Source: Phycisphaerales bacterium (lineage in GTDB: Bacteria; Planctomycetota; Phycisphaerae; Phycisphaerales; UBA1924). Taken from it: a stretch of DNA of 64,000 nt. The stretch is from the NCBI GenBank assembly GCA_028289195.1, contig JANQQR010000011.1, positions 32,852-96,851 of the forward strand, in the 5' to 3' direction. Shown in pieces: positions 18,017-27,232 of this stretch (the stretch's first letter is position 1; each line of letters starts with the position of its first letter). The notes under the pieces are model-generated. The model made no database searches and was not told the origin of the DNA. It worked only from the letters and a program-made list of their open reading frames with translations. The translations under genes and the position numbers were made by a program.

Positions 18017-18900
18017 AGCGCACCAGAGGCGTCATCTCAGCCTACCTCTGCTTCGCGCTCGTGATCCTCGGCGCGACCGCTGCGCTGCAGATGCTCATCC
18101 GCGTCAAGGGCATCAACACAGTCAAGCTCCCGATCGAGGCGCCCGACGGCCTGAAGTTCCACACGCTGCCCGGGCAGTACCCCGGCCCCGACGACGCGAT
18201 CGCCTGGGAGCAGGCCGGCACCGACGAACGCCTCAGCAAGGAAGCCGCCGAGGAACTCGGCACCGACAACTACATCACACGCTGGTTCCGCCGCACCACA
18301 GAGCAGGAGGGCGACACCGAGCACCTCCTGCAGATCCACTGCGCCTACTACACCGGCATGGTCGACACCGTGCCGCACGTTCCCGAAAGATGCATGATCG
18401 GCGGCGGATTGACCTACAACGGCGAGACCGAACTCGTCCCCGTCCCCATCGACATGTCGCGCCTCATCGAAGACCCCGATGCGGACCCCGAAACCGAGAC
18501 CGTCACCCTGATGGGGCGCAGCAACGAGCGCCAGTCGCGGGTCCGGCTCCCGCTCGGCGTCGACAATCTCACCCTCCGCGTCACCCCGTTCCGCGACCAG
18601 GCCAAGGACCGCACGCTGGTCGCCGGGTACTTCTTCATCGCCAACGGACGCGTCCTGGCCAGCGCCAACGACGTACGCCTCTACGCGTTCGACCTCACCG
18701 CCGACTACGCCTACTACGCCAAGATCCAGTTCCTCAGCCCGACGGCCGAGTCGCCCGAGCAGCTCGCCGAACTCGCCGCCGAGCTGCTGGACGAGCTGTT
18801 CCCCGAGATCATGCTCCGCCTGCCCGACTGGATCGAGGTCGAGCGGGGCGAGTACCCACCCGACAACCCCGCCCGCGCGCTCGAAGCAGCGCAGGGCTGA
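18013..18900 (+). CDS. EpsI-like exosortase-associated protein
   Basis: A 295-residue protein with one N-terminal membrane anchor (ISAYLCFALVILGATAALQML) and an exported domain. The EpsI signature H-V-P-E-R-C (122-127) followed by MIGGG is present, as is an earlier IHCAYYTG segment. EpsI-type domains regularly accompany exosortases, either fused to them or as the next gene. The present arrangement, with four-base overlap, is the split form. The biochemical role of EpsI proteins is not established. Confidence 0.9.
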   Translation: MKRTRGVISAYLCFALVILGATAALQMLIRVKGINTVKLPIEAPDGLKFHTLPGQYPGPDDAIAWEQAGTDERLSKEAAEELGTDNYITRWFRRTTEQEGDTEHLLQIHCAYYTGMVDTVPHVPERCMIGGGLTYNGETELVPVPIDMSRLIEDPDADPETETVTLMGRSNERQSRVRLPLGVDNLTLRVTPFRDQAKDRTLVAGYFFIANGRVLASANDVRLYAFDLTADYAYYAKIQFLSPTAESPEQLAELAAELLDELFPEIMLRLPDWIEVERGEYPPDNPARALEAAQG

Positions 18901-18924
18901 TCACGCCTCCCAGGAGCACCGGCA

Positions 18925-21900
18925 ATGGCCACCAAGGTCAACACAAAGTTCATCATCATCCTCGGCTCAGTGCTGGTTGTCGTGTTCGCGGGCGTCGCGA
19001 TCGGCGGCTACATGCACTACCAGGGCCGCGGAGAGCGCGAGGTCGCCAAGGCCGACCAGCTGCTCGCCCAGGGCCAGATCGAGGAGGCTTCGCTCCTCTA
19101 CGAGCGCGCCGTCGGGCGTGATCGCACCAACATCGAGTGGCTGCGCAAGTGGCGCACCTCCCTCGAGATGCTCGTCCCCGAAGACCAGCGCGCCTACGTC
19201 AGGCAGTACGACTTCTATCGCAACATCCTCAGGCAGATGGCGCTGCTCCAGCGCACCGACGTCGACCTCCAGCTCGAGTACCTCGACGAGATCTGGCGCT
19301 TCGTCCGCACCGGAGAGACATCCCGCGCCGGGTTGGAGTTCATCGTTGACCAGGCGGAAGACCGCACCTCAGGGTTCAGCGAAGGCACGCCCGAGGAGGC
19401 GCGGATACTCCGCTACCGCGGGCTGGCCATGGTCGAGCGGATGGGCACCGAGACGCTCATGCAGGACGAGCAAGACCAGACGCTCACCGACCTGCAGCGC
19501 GCCGTCGAGGTCGACCCCGAGGACTGGGAGTGCAAGCTCGGCCTCGTCCGCTGGCAGCTCGCCGACGCCAACCGCATCCGGCGCGAGGGCCAGAGCTTCC
19601 GGGCAGATTCCGCCCTCAAGTCCACGCGGGATGCACTCGACGCGCTCCTCGCCGAGAACCCGGACCAACCCGAGACGCTCCTCTTCCAGGCGCTGTTCGA
19701 GCGCAACGAGTCGGCGCGCACCGTCGTCGGCATCGAGGGACGCCAGCAGCTCACCGCCGAGTTCGCCGAGGATGTCGCCCGGGTCGTCGAGCGCGTCTCG
19801 GAACTTCCCCCCGAGGCGCTCCGCACCGATTTCCTCGAGCGCCTCGCGGGAACCGTGCTGATCGGCTCGCGCGGCGAGCCGACCGTCGAGGCCACGCTGG
19901 CGATGCTCGAGCGGAGCCTGGAGGTCGAACCCGACAACGCCCGCCTCGCCCTGCTCCGCGGCAAGGTCTTCGAGGAGACCCAGCGCTACGACGAAGCGCT
20001 GGCCCAATACGAAGTGATCATCCAGTTGCCCGACAGGCCCATCAGTCTCGACGGCCTCCTCCTCGAGGGGCGACGCCAGCAGGCTCTGGCCTTCCAGACC
20101 GACACGGCGCTCCGCAGGTGGGCCACCATGCCCGCCGGCTCTGACGAGGCCTCCGAGGCCCTCGCCCTCGTCGAGGAGTACCGCGACAAACTCAGCGAAC
20201 GAATCGACGTCCAGCAGCGCCAGCTCATCCTGATCCGCGACGCGAAGATCGCCATGGCCAGGGGCGAGTACGGGCGCGCCGTCCGCGAACTCGCCGACCT
20301 GCGCAACCTCCCCGAGGGCCAGACCAACGAGGTCCGGCGCCTCCTCGTGCAGGCGCTCGAACTCCAGGGCAACGCCGGCGAAGCGAAGCGCATCGTCGAG
20401 GAGCTCATCGAGCTGACCCCGACCAACGGCTGGGCCCACGGCAAGCTCGGCGACCTCAGCAAGAGGCTCGCCGAATTCGATCAGGCCATCGCCTCGTACT
20501 CGATCGCCCGCGAGCTCGATCCGGCCAACGCCGCCTACTACGACCGGCAGATCAGAGACCTGCAGGCCGTCCAGGGCGACTCCGAGGCCGTCGCCTCAGA
20601 GGACCCCGTCATCCAGACCATCATCACCTCCCGAGAGCTGCGCTCGGAGGATCAGTTCGAAGACGCCATCGCCACGCTGCAAGCCGGCGCCGACGCCAAC
20701 CCGGACGACCCGCGCCTCCCGCGCGAGCTCATCAGGGCGCTCGTCCAGTCCGAGCGCATCGACGAGGCGTTGACCATCGCCCGCGACGCGGCCTCTCGAT
20801 TCCCCGACAGCCCGGACTTCGAACAGTCCATCGTCCTCCTCGAGAACCGCGACCCCAACAACCCCGCCGTCGCGCAGCTCGAGCTCATCAACCAGTCCGA
20901 TCTGGCCGAGCGGGAAAAGAGCATCGAGCGATTCAAGATCTACACGCGATTCGGGATGGAGCAGGAAGCCCGCGCCGAGCTCGCCTCGCTCGAGCAGCAG
21001 TGGCCGGACGATCCCTCAGTCCTGGACGCCAGCTTCGTGCTCGCGCTCGAAGACGATGACCTCGCGACAGCGCGCCAGGTCGCGCAGCGCGCAGCCGCGA
21101 CGAACGCCGACAACTGCGACGGCCTGCTCTTCCAGGCCCGCATCCAGCTCCACGAGGAGCGCAACATCGAAGCCGTGCAGACGCTGGAATCGGCGGCGCA
21201 GCGCCTGCCGTTCTCGCCGGATCTGCGCCGCCTGATGGGCCGCGCCTATTCGCGCGTGGGCCGCGTGGCCGACGCCCTGGACTCCTACGAGCGTGCGTAC
21301 GAAGGCCGGCGCACCGATCCGATCAACGCCATCGAGTACGCCCGGGCGCTCCTGGCTGCCAACCGCGGGCGCCAGGCGCTCGAGGTGGTCAGCCCCGATT
21401 CCGGCGGGCTCCGCTACAACCCCTCCAACATGGCGCTCGTCCGCCTCTGGCTGCAGCTCGAAGCCCAGTACGGGGATCGGGACGTCGCCATCCGGGCCCG
21501 CACGAACCGCCTCCGCCAGGATCCGACAGACGCCGAGAACGTCCTGGGCCTCGCGCGCCTCCACATCGAGGACGGGAACTACGACGCCGCGAACCAGGTC
21601 ATCGACGCCTTCGAGGCGATCGACGGGGTCGAGCCCATCGCGGGAGCGATCCTCCGGGCGCGCATCCTCGCAGAGAGCGGAGATGTCGACGCGGGCCGCG
21701 AGGTGCTCGTCCAGTGCATCGCCGACGTCGAGGCGGATCCCGACGCCAGCCTCAGCCCCGACTACTACATCGCCCTCGGCGAGTTCTTGTTCCGGTATGA
21801 AGAGGCCGAGTCGGGGGTGGCCGCGCTCAGGAAGGCCCGCGACTACCAGGACCCAGAGACACGCCTCGGCGATCGGCGCCTCGGCGACCACTGGTTCGAC

Positions 21901-23595
21901 ACCGCCGCCGCCGCGGAACGACAGAAGCAGATCGCCGGATCGAGCGCAACCGCCGAGCCCGAGCAGATCGCCGAGCTCGAGCAGCAGATGATCTCCGCCT
22001 ACGAGAAGGCGGTCGAGAGCTACTCCGACGCCCTGCAGAGCATGCCCGAAGACGACGAGATCGCCCAGCGGGTGCGCAAGCGGACCGTCGAGACCCTCCT
22101 GAAGCTCGGGCGCGTGGAAGAGGCCGAACAGGCGCTCGCGCCGCTGGTCAGTCGCACCCCGGACGACAAGCAGGTCCTCGGGCTCCGGGCGATGCTCGCA
22201 GAGGCCGAGGGCGACCGGCGCACCGCGCGCAGCATGCTCAACCGCGCCGTCGAGCTCTACCGCAACGACGCCCGCCTGTTCTTCCAGAGGGCGCTGTTCA
22301 ACGCCAAGGAGCCGTCGCTCGTCACCGACGCAATCCAGGACCTCACCCAGGCGACCAACCTCAGCCCGTCGCTGATCGAGGCCTGGTCCAAGCGCTACGA
22401 GCTCGTCCGGGACGGCGGAGACATGGACGAGGCGCTCGGCGTCCTCCGCCAGGGAGTCGACGCCAACCCCGACAACGACAACTTCCGGCTCTACCTGCTC
22501 CGCGAGCTCGCGCGGGCCGGACGCATCGAAGAGGCGCAGGAAGAAGCCCTGCGCGTCGCCCGTTCACGCCCGAATGACGCCACATGGCTCGAGCTCACCG
22601 GGCGCGTCATGGCCGGATTCCAGCGCTGGAACGAAGCCGCCGAGCTCTTCCGGCAGCTCTACACGCTCCGCCAGGACATCAACGTCGCCCGCGCGCTGCT
22701 GGATTCGATGCTCCGCTCAACCGTCAACCGCGACCTCCGCCTCATCAGCGAGGTGCTGAGGGACTTCGAGAACGAATTCGAGCCGTCGCTGGGCGACTAC
22801 ATGCTCCGGGCCCGCGCGCTGACAGCGATCAACGAGATCGCCCGAGCCAAGCGCTACATCGAGAGCGCCATGGCGATCCTCGGCGACAGCGGCGTGCTGG
22901 GCCGGTTCTTCAACGAGCAGCTCCAGCTGGCGATGGGCGGGAACATCGGGCAGGTGCTCCTGTTCCTCGACGAGGTCGAGGACCAGTCGCTCCTGCAGAA
23001 CCCGCTCCTGCGGGTCGCCCGCGTGTACGGGCGCTTCCGCGTCTCCGGCCCCTCAACCGAACTGATCGCCGAGCTCGACTCGATGGACCCCGACTCCTTC
23101 GACGACATCACCAGATCCGAGTACTACCGATCACTCGCGCAGATCAGCTTCGCGCTCCAGAACTACGAGCGGGCAGCGCAGTCCTACGAGTTGGCCATCG
23201 AGGTCCAGCCCAACGACATCCAGATGCTCAACGATCTGGCGTTCATCCTCATGCAGTATCTGGGCGAGGTCGATCGAGGGATCGAGTTCGCGCAGCGGGC
23301 CGTCGAGGGCCCCAGCGCCAACGCCGCCGCCCTCGACACGCTCGGCTGGGGCTACTACCTCAAGGCAGACTACGACGAGGCCATCACCATCTTCGAGCGG
23401 GCCAAGGCGTCGGCCCGAAGCCCCGAAACCTCGTTCGTCGCCAACCTCCACCTCGGCCTCGCCCAGGCCAAGGCCGGGCAGGTCACCGAGGCCAGGCGCA
23501 GCCTCCGCGAGGCCGAGAGCGACGGCGACAGAGCCACCATGGTCCGCGACAGCTACATGGGCGAACTCGAGGAGCTCAGAGAACTCTGCCGCTGA
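18925..23595 (+). CDS. Giant membrane-anchored tetratricopeptide-repeat protein
   Basis: The 1,556-residue protein has a single N-terminal anchor (residues about 9-28, FIIILGSVLVVVFAGVAIGG). Essentially uninterrupted TPR-type helical hairpins follow. Units such as AKADQLLAQGQIEEASLLYERAV and VGRVADALDSYERAYEGRRTDPINAIEYARAL recur along the whole length. The final units (SYELAIEVQPNDIQMLNDLAFIL, AALDTLGWGYYLKADYDEAITIFERA) are near-canonical. Large TPR proteins are known in PEP-CTERM/exosortase exopolysaccharide loci (PrsT-like). It probably scaffolds export or sorting machinery in the periplasm. It lies 24 bases after the EpsI-like gene and is followed by a weak terminator-like hairpin. Confidence 0.85.
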   Translation: MATKVNTKFIIILGSVLVVVFAGVAIGGYMHYQGRGEREVAKADQLLAQGQIEEASLLYERAVGRDRTNIEWLRKWRTSLEMLVPEDQRAYVRQYDFYRNILRQMALLQRTDVDLQLEYLDEIWRFVRTGETSRAGLEFIVDQAEDRTSGFSEGTPEEARILRYRGLAMVERMGTETLMQDEQDQTLTDLQRAVEVDPEDWECKLGLVRWQLADANRIRREGQSFRADSALKSTRDALDALLAENPDQPETLLFQALFERNESARTVVGIEGRQQLTAEFAEDVARVVERVSELPPEALRTDFLERLAGTVLIGSRGEPTVEATLAMLERSLEVEPDNARLALLRGKVFEETQRYDEALAQYEVIIQLPDRPISLDGLLLEGRRQQALAFQTDTALRRWATMPAGSDEASEALALVEEYRDKLSERIDVQQRQLILIRDAKIAMARGEYGRAVRELADLRNLPEGQTNEVRRLLVQALELQGNAGEAKRIVEELIELTPTNGWAHGKLGDLSKRLAEFDQAIASYSIARELDPANAAYYDRQIRDLQAVQGDSEAVASEDPVIQTIITSRELRSEDQFEDAIATLQAGADANPDDPRLPRELIRALVQSERIDEALTIARDAASRFPDSPDFEQSIVLLENRDPNNPAVAQLELINQSDLAEREKSIERFKIYTRFGMEQEARAELASLEQQWPDDPSVLDASFVLALEDDDLATARQVAQRAAATNADNCDGLLFQARIQLHEERNIEAVQTLESAAQRLPFSPDLRRLMGRAYSRVGRVADALDSYERAYEGRRTDPINAIEYARALLAANRGRQALEVVSPDSGGLRYNPSNMALVRLWLQLEAQYGDRDVAIRARTNRLRQDPTDAENVLGLARLHIEDGNYDAANQVIDAFEAIDGVEPIAGAILRARILAESGDVDAGREVLVQCIADVEADPDASLSPDYYIALGEFLFRYEEAESGVAALRKARDYQDPETRLGDRRLGDHWFDTAAAAERQKQIAGSSATAEPEQIAELEQQMISAYEKAVESYSDALQSMPEDDEIAQRVRKRTVETLLKLGRVEEAEQALAPLVSRTPDDKQVLGLRAMLAEAEGDRRTARSMLNRAVELYRNDARLFFQRALFNAKEPSLVTDAIQDLTQATNLSPSLIEAWSKRYELVRDGGDMDEALGVLRQGVDANPDNDNFRLYLLRELARAGRIEEAQEEALRVARSRPNDATWLELTGRVMAGFQRWNEAAELFRQLYTLRQDINVARALLDSMLRSTVNRDLRLISEVLRDFENEFEPSLGDYMLRARALTAINEIARAKRYIESAMAILGDSGVLGRFFNEQLQLAMGGNIGQVLLFLDEVEDQSLLQNPLLRVARVYGRFRVSGPSTELIAELDSMDPDSFDDITRSEYYRSLAQISFALQNYERAAQSYELAIEVQPNDIQMLNDLAFILMQYLGEVDRGIEFAQRAVEGPSANAAALDTLGWGYYLKADYDEAITIFERAKASARSPETSFVANLHLGLAQAKAGQVTEARRSLREAESDGDRATMVRDSYMGELEELRELCR

Positions 23596-23617
23596 CGCCG
23601 GCTCGAACACAGAAATC

Positions 23618-23640
23618 AACGGGGCCGCCGGCCCCGTTTC
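23618..23640 (+). terminator. Terminator-like hairpin after the TPR gene
   Basis: Nine-base perfect stem AACGGGGCC / GGCCCCGTT with a three-base loop, followed only by TTTCC. The short T-run suggests partial termination between the TPR gene and the Wzc-like gene. Confidence 0.55.
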
Positions 23641-23790
23641 CGGACCCGCAGACGCATCCCCCAGGATTGGGGCCCCCGATTCAAAACTTCGCACCGAACC
23701 CCGTGTTGACCCGAACCGAATAGTCCAAACCCGACGCCGCTGGCACTCCCTTTCCCAAGCCGGGTCGAGGAGGCGGCCGGACAGGCCGAT

Positions 23791-26094
23791 TTGAACGAGA
23801 CGACCGTGAGCGCTCCATCCGTCACCCCAGCTTCCCCGCAGCAGCCCCCCAGGGCGCCGGCTCGCCCCGCGCCCCCGCAGCGACCCTCCGGCGGCCCGTC
23901 GGCCAACATGGTCGCGATCGACCCCATGAAGCTGCTCCAGCAGTACTGGAAGTGGCTCGCGCTGGTCTGCATCGTCTCGGTGGGCCTCGGCGTGGGCGTC
24001 TACCTCGGGCTCCGCATCGTCATGCCCCGGTACGAGTCGGTCGCCACATTCGAGGTCTTCCCGCCGCGCACCGGCGTCGGCGACTTCGGCGTCGAGGCGC
24101 TCGCCGACGGCGGCGAGCAGGAGATGGAGTCCTACATGGAGACGCAGGTCTTCGTCATGGGCTCGGAGAAAATCTTGCGCCGCGTCGTCGAGCAGCGCGA
24201 GGTGCAGGAAACGTCCTGGGCGCGCCCGTACCAGACTCCGACCGGCTTCGACGTCGTCGAGGCCTACGACAAGATCAAAGACGTGGTCTCGGCAAGGCGC
24301 ATCGCCAACACGCAGATCATCGTCCTCCGCGCACGCACGCGTAATCGCGACGACGCCCTCGTCGTCGCGGACGTCGCATCGTCGGTGTACATGGACGACG
24401 TCCGCGACCGCGAAAAGGGGTACAGCCTCGATCAGAAGCGCGACCTCGAGCGACAGCTCAACGAGCTCCGCGCATCCATCGACGGCATCGACGCAGAGAT
24501 CGAGACGCTCCTCCAGCGCAACCGGATCACCTCTCTCGAGCAGGCCGGCTCGAGCCAGCTCCTCGAGGTGCGCGAGCTCCGCCCACTCCTCGCCGAGACC
24601 AACAGCGACCTCGCCGAGCTCCGCTCGCTCCGCGACGTCTACGAAACCATGCTCAACGAGCCCGGCGGCGCCGTGTTCCCCGAGGCCATCCGCGCCGAAG
24701 TCGAGTCGACGCCGATCATCGTCAACCTCGACGCCGACATCTCCAACCTCAAGGCCCAGATCCGCATGTTCCGCGAGCGCGGCACCGCGCACCGCGATGT
24801 GAAAGACCTCGAGAGCCGGCTCGGCGCCCTCCAGGCCGAGCGAGACGATCTCGTCAACGAGCGCCTCCTGGCGACCTTTACCGCGCGCATCGAGGCCTTC
24901 GACGATCAGATCGCCACCCAGGAAGCCAGCGCCGCCGACACGCAGGGCCGGCTCGAGCAGGCCGAGCAGCGACTGAACGACATCACCCGCGTGCTCAAGC
25001 AGCACGACGACCTGCAGGCCGAGCGCACCCGACTGCTCGTCGCCGTCGACGAGACCGACCGCTACCTCCGCGACGTCCAGGCCGTCATCAACAGCCCCAT
25101 CCGCGTCCGCGAACTCGACCGCGCACGGCGCCCCGACCAGCTCGCCTTCCCCAAGCCCATCCCCGTCATCGGCCTCATCGCCGTGTTCGTGCCCGGCCTC
25201 TTCGCGGGCCTCATCGTCCTCCGCGAGATGCGCGAGCAGCGCGTCCGCGGCCCGCAGGATGTCGCGATCATCCCCCGCACCCGCGTGCTCGGCGTCATCC
25301 CCGACGAGTCGATGGACCCATCGCGACCCGACGTGCTCGAGACCGCCTCGCGCGACGCGCCGGGAGGCGTCATCGCCGAGTGCATCCGCCAGGTCCGCAC
25401 GAGCCTGCTCAAGGACTGCAGCTCGATGAACCTCAAGTCGGTCCTGGTCTTCGGGGGCATGCCCGAGTCCGGCACCACAACGTTTCTCACGAACCTGGCG
25501 CTGAGCCTCTCCGAGACCGGCGCCCGCGTGCTCGTCATCGACGCCAACGTCCGGCGCCCCAAGGTCGCCGAGATCCTCGGCGGCCAGAACGAGCCGGGCC
25601 TCACCGATGTCCTCGCCGGCCGCATCCCGCTGGCCGAAGCCATCCAGAGCGGCGACGACGACACCTCCCCGTCGATCCTCCCCGCCGGCAGCCGCGACGC
25701 GAAGGTCTACGAACGATTCTCTTCCGAGACGACCGGGGAACTGTTCGAAGACGCCCGCCAGCGCTACGACATCGTCCTCGTCGACGCGCCGCCCGCCGTC
25801 GTCGCCAGCGACGCCCTGGCGCTCGCCCAGCACTGCGACGCCTCGATCCTGGTCGTCAAGGCCTACCTCGAGAAGCGCGGCCTCGTCTCCCGACTCCGCC
25901 ACCAGTTCGCCGACGCACGGGCCGAGTTCATGGGCGTGATCGTCAACGGCGTGAAGCCGAGCGCCGGCGGCTACTTCAAGCGGAACTTCCAGGTCACCCA
26001 CGAGTACGGCCGCGAAGCCAAGGGCGCATCGCGCATCGAGGCCGAGCCCGCCCGCGACCCGTCGACCAACGGCACCGCCGACCACATCGACTAA
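23791..26094 (+). CDS. Wzz/Wzc-like chain-length protein with degenerate BY-kinase domain
   Basis: The 767-residue protein has a proline-rich N-terminus and a first membrane helix near 50-70. A Wzz-type periplasmic domain with long coiled coils (about 210-440) follows, then a second helix near 455-475 and a MinD/BY-kinase-like cytoplasmic domain. Walker A' (VLVIDANVRRPK, Asp584) and Walker B (DIVLVDAPP, Asp665) are intact. The P-loop reads GMPESGTTTF, with Thr562 where the ATP-binding lysine of GKST should be. The tail has only two tyrosines instead of the usual cluster. It may have lost autokinase activity yet keep chain-length control. Start is uncertain (TTG 23791 or GTG 23806). Confidence 0.85.
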   Translation: MNETTVSAPSVTPASPQQPPRAPARPAPPQRPSGGPSANMVAIDPMKLLQQYWKWLALVCIVSVGLGVGVYLGLRIVMPRYESVATFEVFPPRTGVGDFGVEALADGGEQEMESYMETQVFVMGSEKILRRVVEQREVQETSWARPYQTPTGFDVVEAYDKIKDVVSARRIANTQIIVLRARTRNRDDALVVADVASSVYMDDVRDREKGYSLDQKRDLERQLNELRASIDGIDAEIETLLQRNRITSLEQAGSSQLLEVRELRPLLAETNSDLAELRSLRDVYETMLNEPGGAVFPEAIRAEVESTPIIVNLDADISNLKAQIRMFRERGTAHRDVKDLESRLGALQAERDDLVNERLLATFTARIEAFDDQIATQEASAADTQGRLEQAEQRLNDITRVLKQHDDLQAERTRLLVAVDETDRYLRDVQAVINSPIRVRELDRARRPDQLAFPKPIPVIGLIAVFVPGLFAGLIVLREMREQRVRGPQDVAIIPRTRVLGVIPDESMDPSRPDVLETASRDAPGGVIAECIRQVRTSLLKDCSSMNLKSVLVFGGMPESGTTTFLTNLALSLSETGARVLVIDANVRRPKVAEILGGQNEPGLTDVLAGRIPLAEAIQSGDDDTSPSILPAGSRDAKVYERFSSETTGELFEDARQRYDIVLVDAPPAVVASDALALAQHCDASILVVKAYLEKRGLVSRLRHQFADARAEFMGVIVNGVKPSAGGYFKRNFQVTHEYGREAKGASRIEAEPARDPSTNGTADHID

Positions 26095-26143
26095 GCCGGC
26101 GTCAGGCGCTCCCGCACCGGAGCACGGGGACCAGGAGTTCGAC

Positions 26144-27232
26144 GTGGAACCACGCGCAGCCACGCCACCACACGACGAACACCCAGCCGCCACCGGGGAG
26201 CCGCTCCGCTGCCTCGTCACCGGCGGCGCCGGGTTCATCGGCTCGCATCTCGTCGATCACCTCCTGGGTGGCGGCCACACCGTAACCGTCATCGACAACC
26301 TCTCCACGGGCCGGCGGGAGAACCTCCCCGCCGAGCACCCGGGCCTCAGTTTCATCCACGCCGACCTCGAGGGCGCTCTGACCGATCTCGAAGACGACGC
26401 CCCGTTCGATCGCGTGTTCCACCTCGCCGCGGCGGTCGGGGTCAAGCGGATCATCGAGAACCCGATCGACTCGATCGAGACCAACATCCTCGATACCGCC
26501 GCCCTCCTCCGATTCGCATCCGGCCACAGCCGGCGCGGCGCGCCGCTCCCGCCAACCCTTGTCGCGTCCAGCTCCGAGGTCTACGGCAAGGGCGTCAGCT
26601 CACCGTTCCAGGAATCGGATGATTGCCTCTACGGCCCGACGACCGCTCTGCGCTGGTCGTACGCCGCGTCCAAGGCGCTCGACGAGTACCTCGCCCTCGC
26701 GCACCACGCCGAGCACGGGCTCCCCGCCGTCGTCGTCCGGTTCTTCAACACCGTCGGCCCGCGCCAGATCGGCGACTACGGGATGGTCCTGCCGAACTTC
26801 GTCACCCGTGTGCTCGACGCCCGGGCCCCGCAGGTATTCGGCACCGGCGCCCAGTCGCGCTGCTTCTGCGACGTGCGCGACATCACCCCCGCGCTGCCGA
26901 CTCTCCTGAGCACACCCGGGTGCCACGGGCGTGTCTTCAACCTCGGCTCGGACCAGCCCATCTCCATCCTCGATCTCGCCCGCCTGGTGATCGACACGCT
27001 CGCCGGTGAGCAGGGGGTCGGGGGCCTGGAGCCCGAGCTCGTTCCCTACGACGAGGCCTACTCCCCCGGCTTCGAGGATCTGGCCCGCCGCCAGCCCGAT
27101 CTCGCCCGCGTCCGCGACGCGATCGGATTCGCGCCCAAGATCCCCATCGAGCGCACGATCCTCGATCTCGCGCAGCATCTTCGCACGGACGCCGCCCCCT
27201 CGGGCGCGCGGGAAGGGTACGCTCATCCCTGA
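26144..27232 (+). CDS. NAD-dependent sugar-nucleotide epimerase/dehydratase (extended SDR)
   Basis: A 362-residue extended short-chain dehydrogenase. The NAD-binding TGGAGFIGSHL lies near residue 26, after a 20-residue extension. Active-site Ser/Tyr/Lys lie in SSSEVYGKG and YAASKALDEYL, and the substrate loop is VRFFNTVGPRQ. It resembles UDP-glucose 4-epimerase and UDP-glucuronate decarboxylase relatives; the exact sugar cannot be told. Start is GTG with AGGAG six bases upstream. Its stop overlaps the next ATG (TGATG), coupling it to the lipid-linked sugar transferase gene. Confidence 0.88.
   Translation: MEPRAATPPHDEHPAATGEPLRCLVTGGAGFIGSHLVDHLLGGGHTVTVIDNLSTGRRENLPAEHPGLSFIHADLEGALTDLEDDAPFDRVFHLAAAVGVKRIIENPIDSIETNILDTAALLRFASGHSRRGAPLPPTLVASSSEVYGKGVSSPFQESDDCLYGPTTALRWSYAASKALDEYLALAHHAEHGLPAVVVRFFNTVGPRQIGDYGMVLPNFVTRVLDARAPQVFGTGAQSRCFCDVRDITPALPTLLSTPGCHGRVFNLGSDQPISILDLARLVIDTLAGEQGVGGLEPELVPYDEAYSPGFEDLARRQPDLARVRDAIGFAPKIPIERTILDLAQHLRTDAAPSGAREGYAHP

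Noticed and set aside
23131..26238. A 1,035-codon minus-strand open frame across the TPR end and the Wzc-like gene
   Set aside because: GC-rich wobble positions leave few antisense stops. The plus strand encodes clear Wzz and ATPase motifs over the same DNA.
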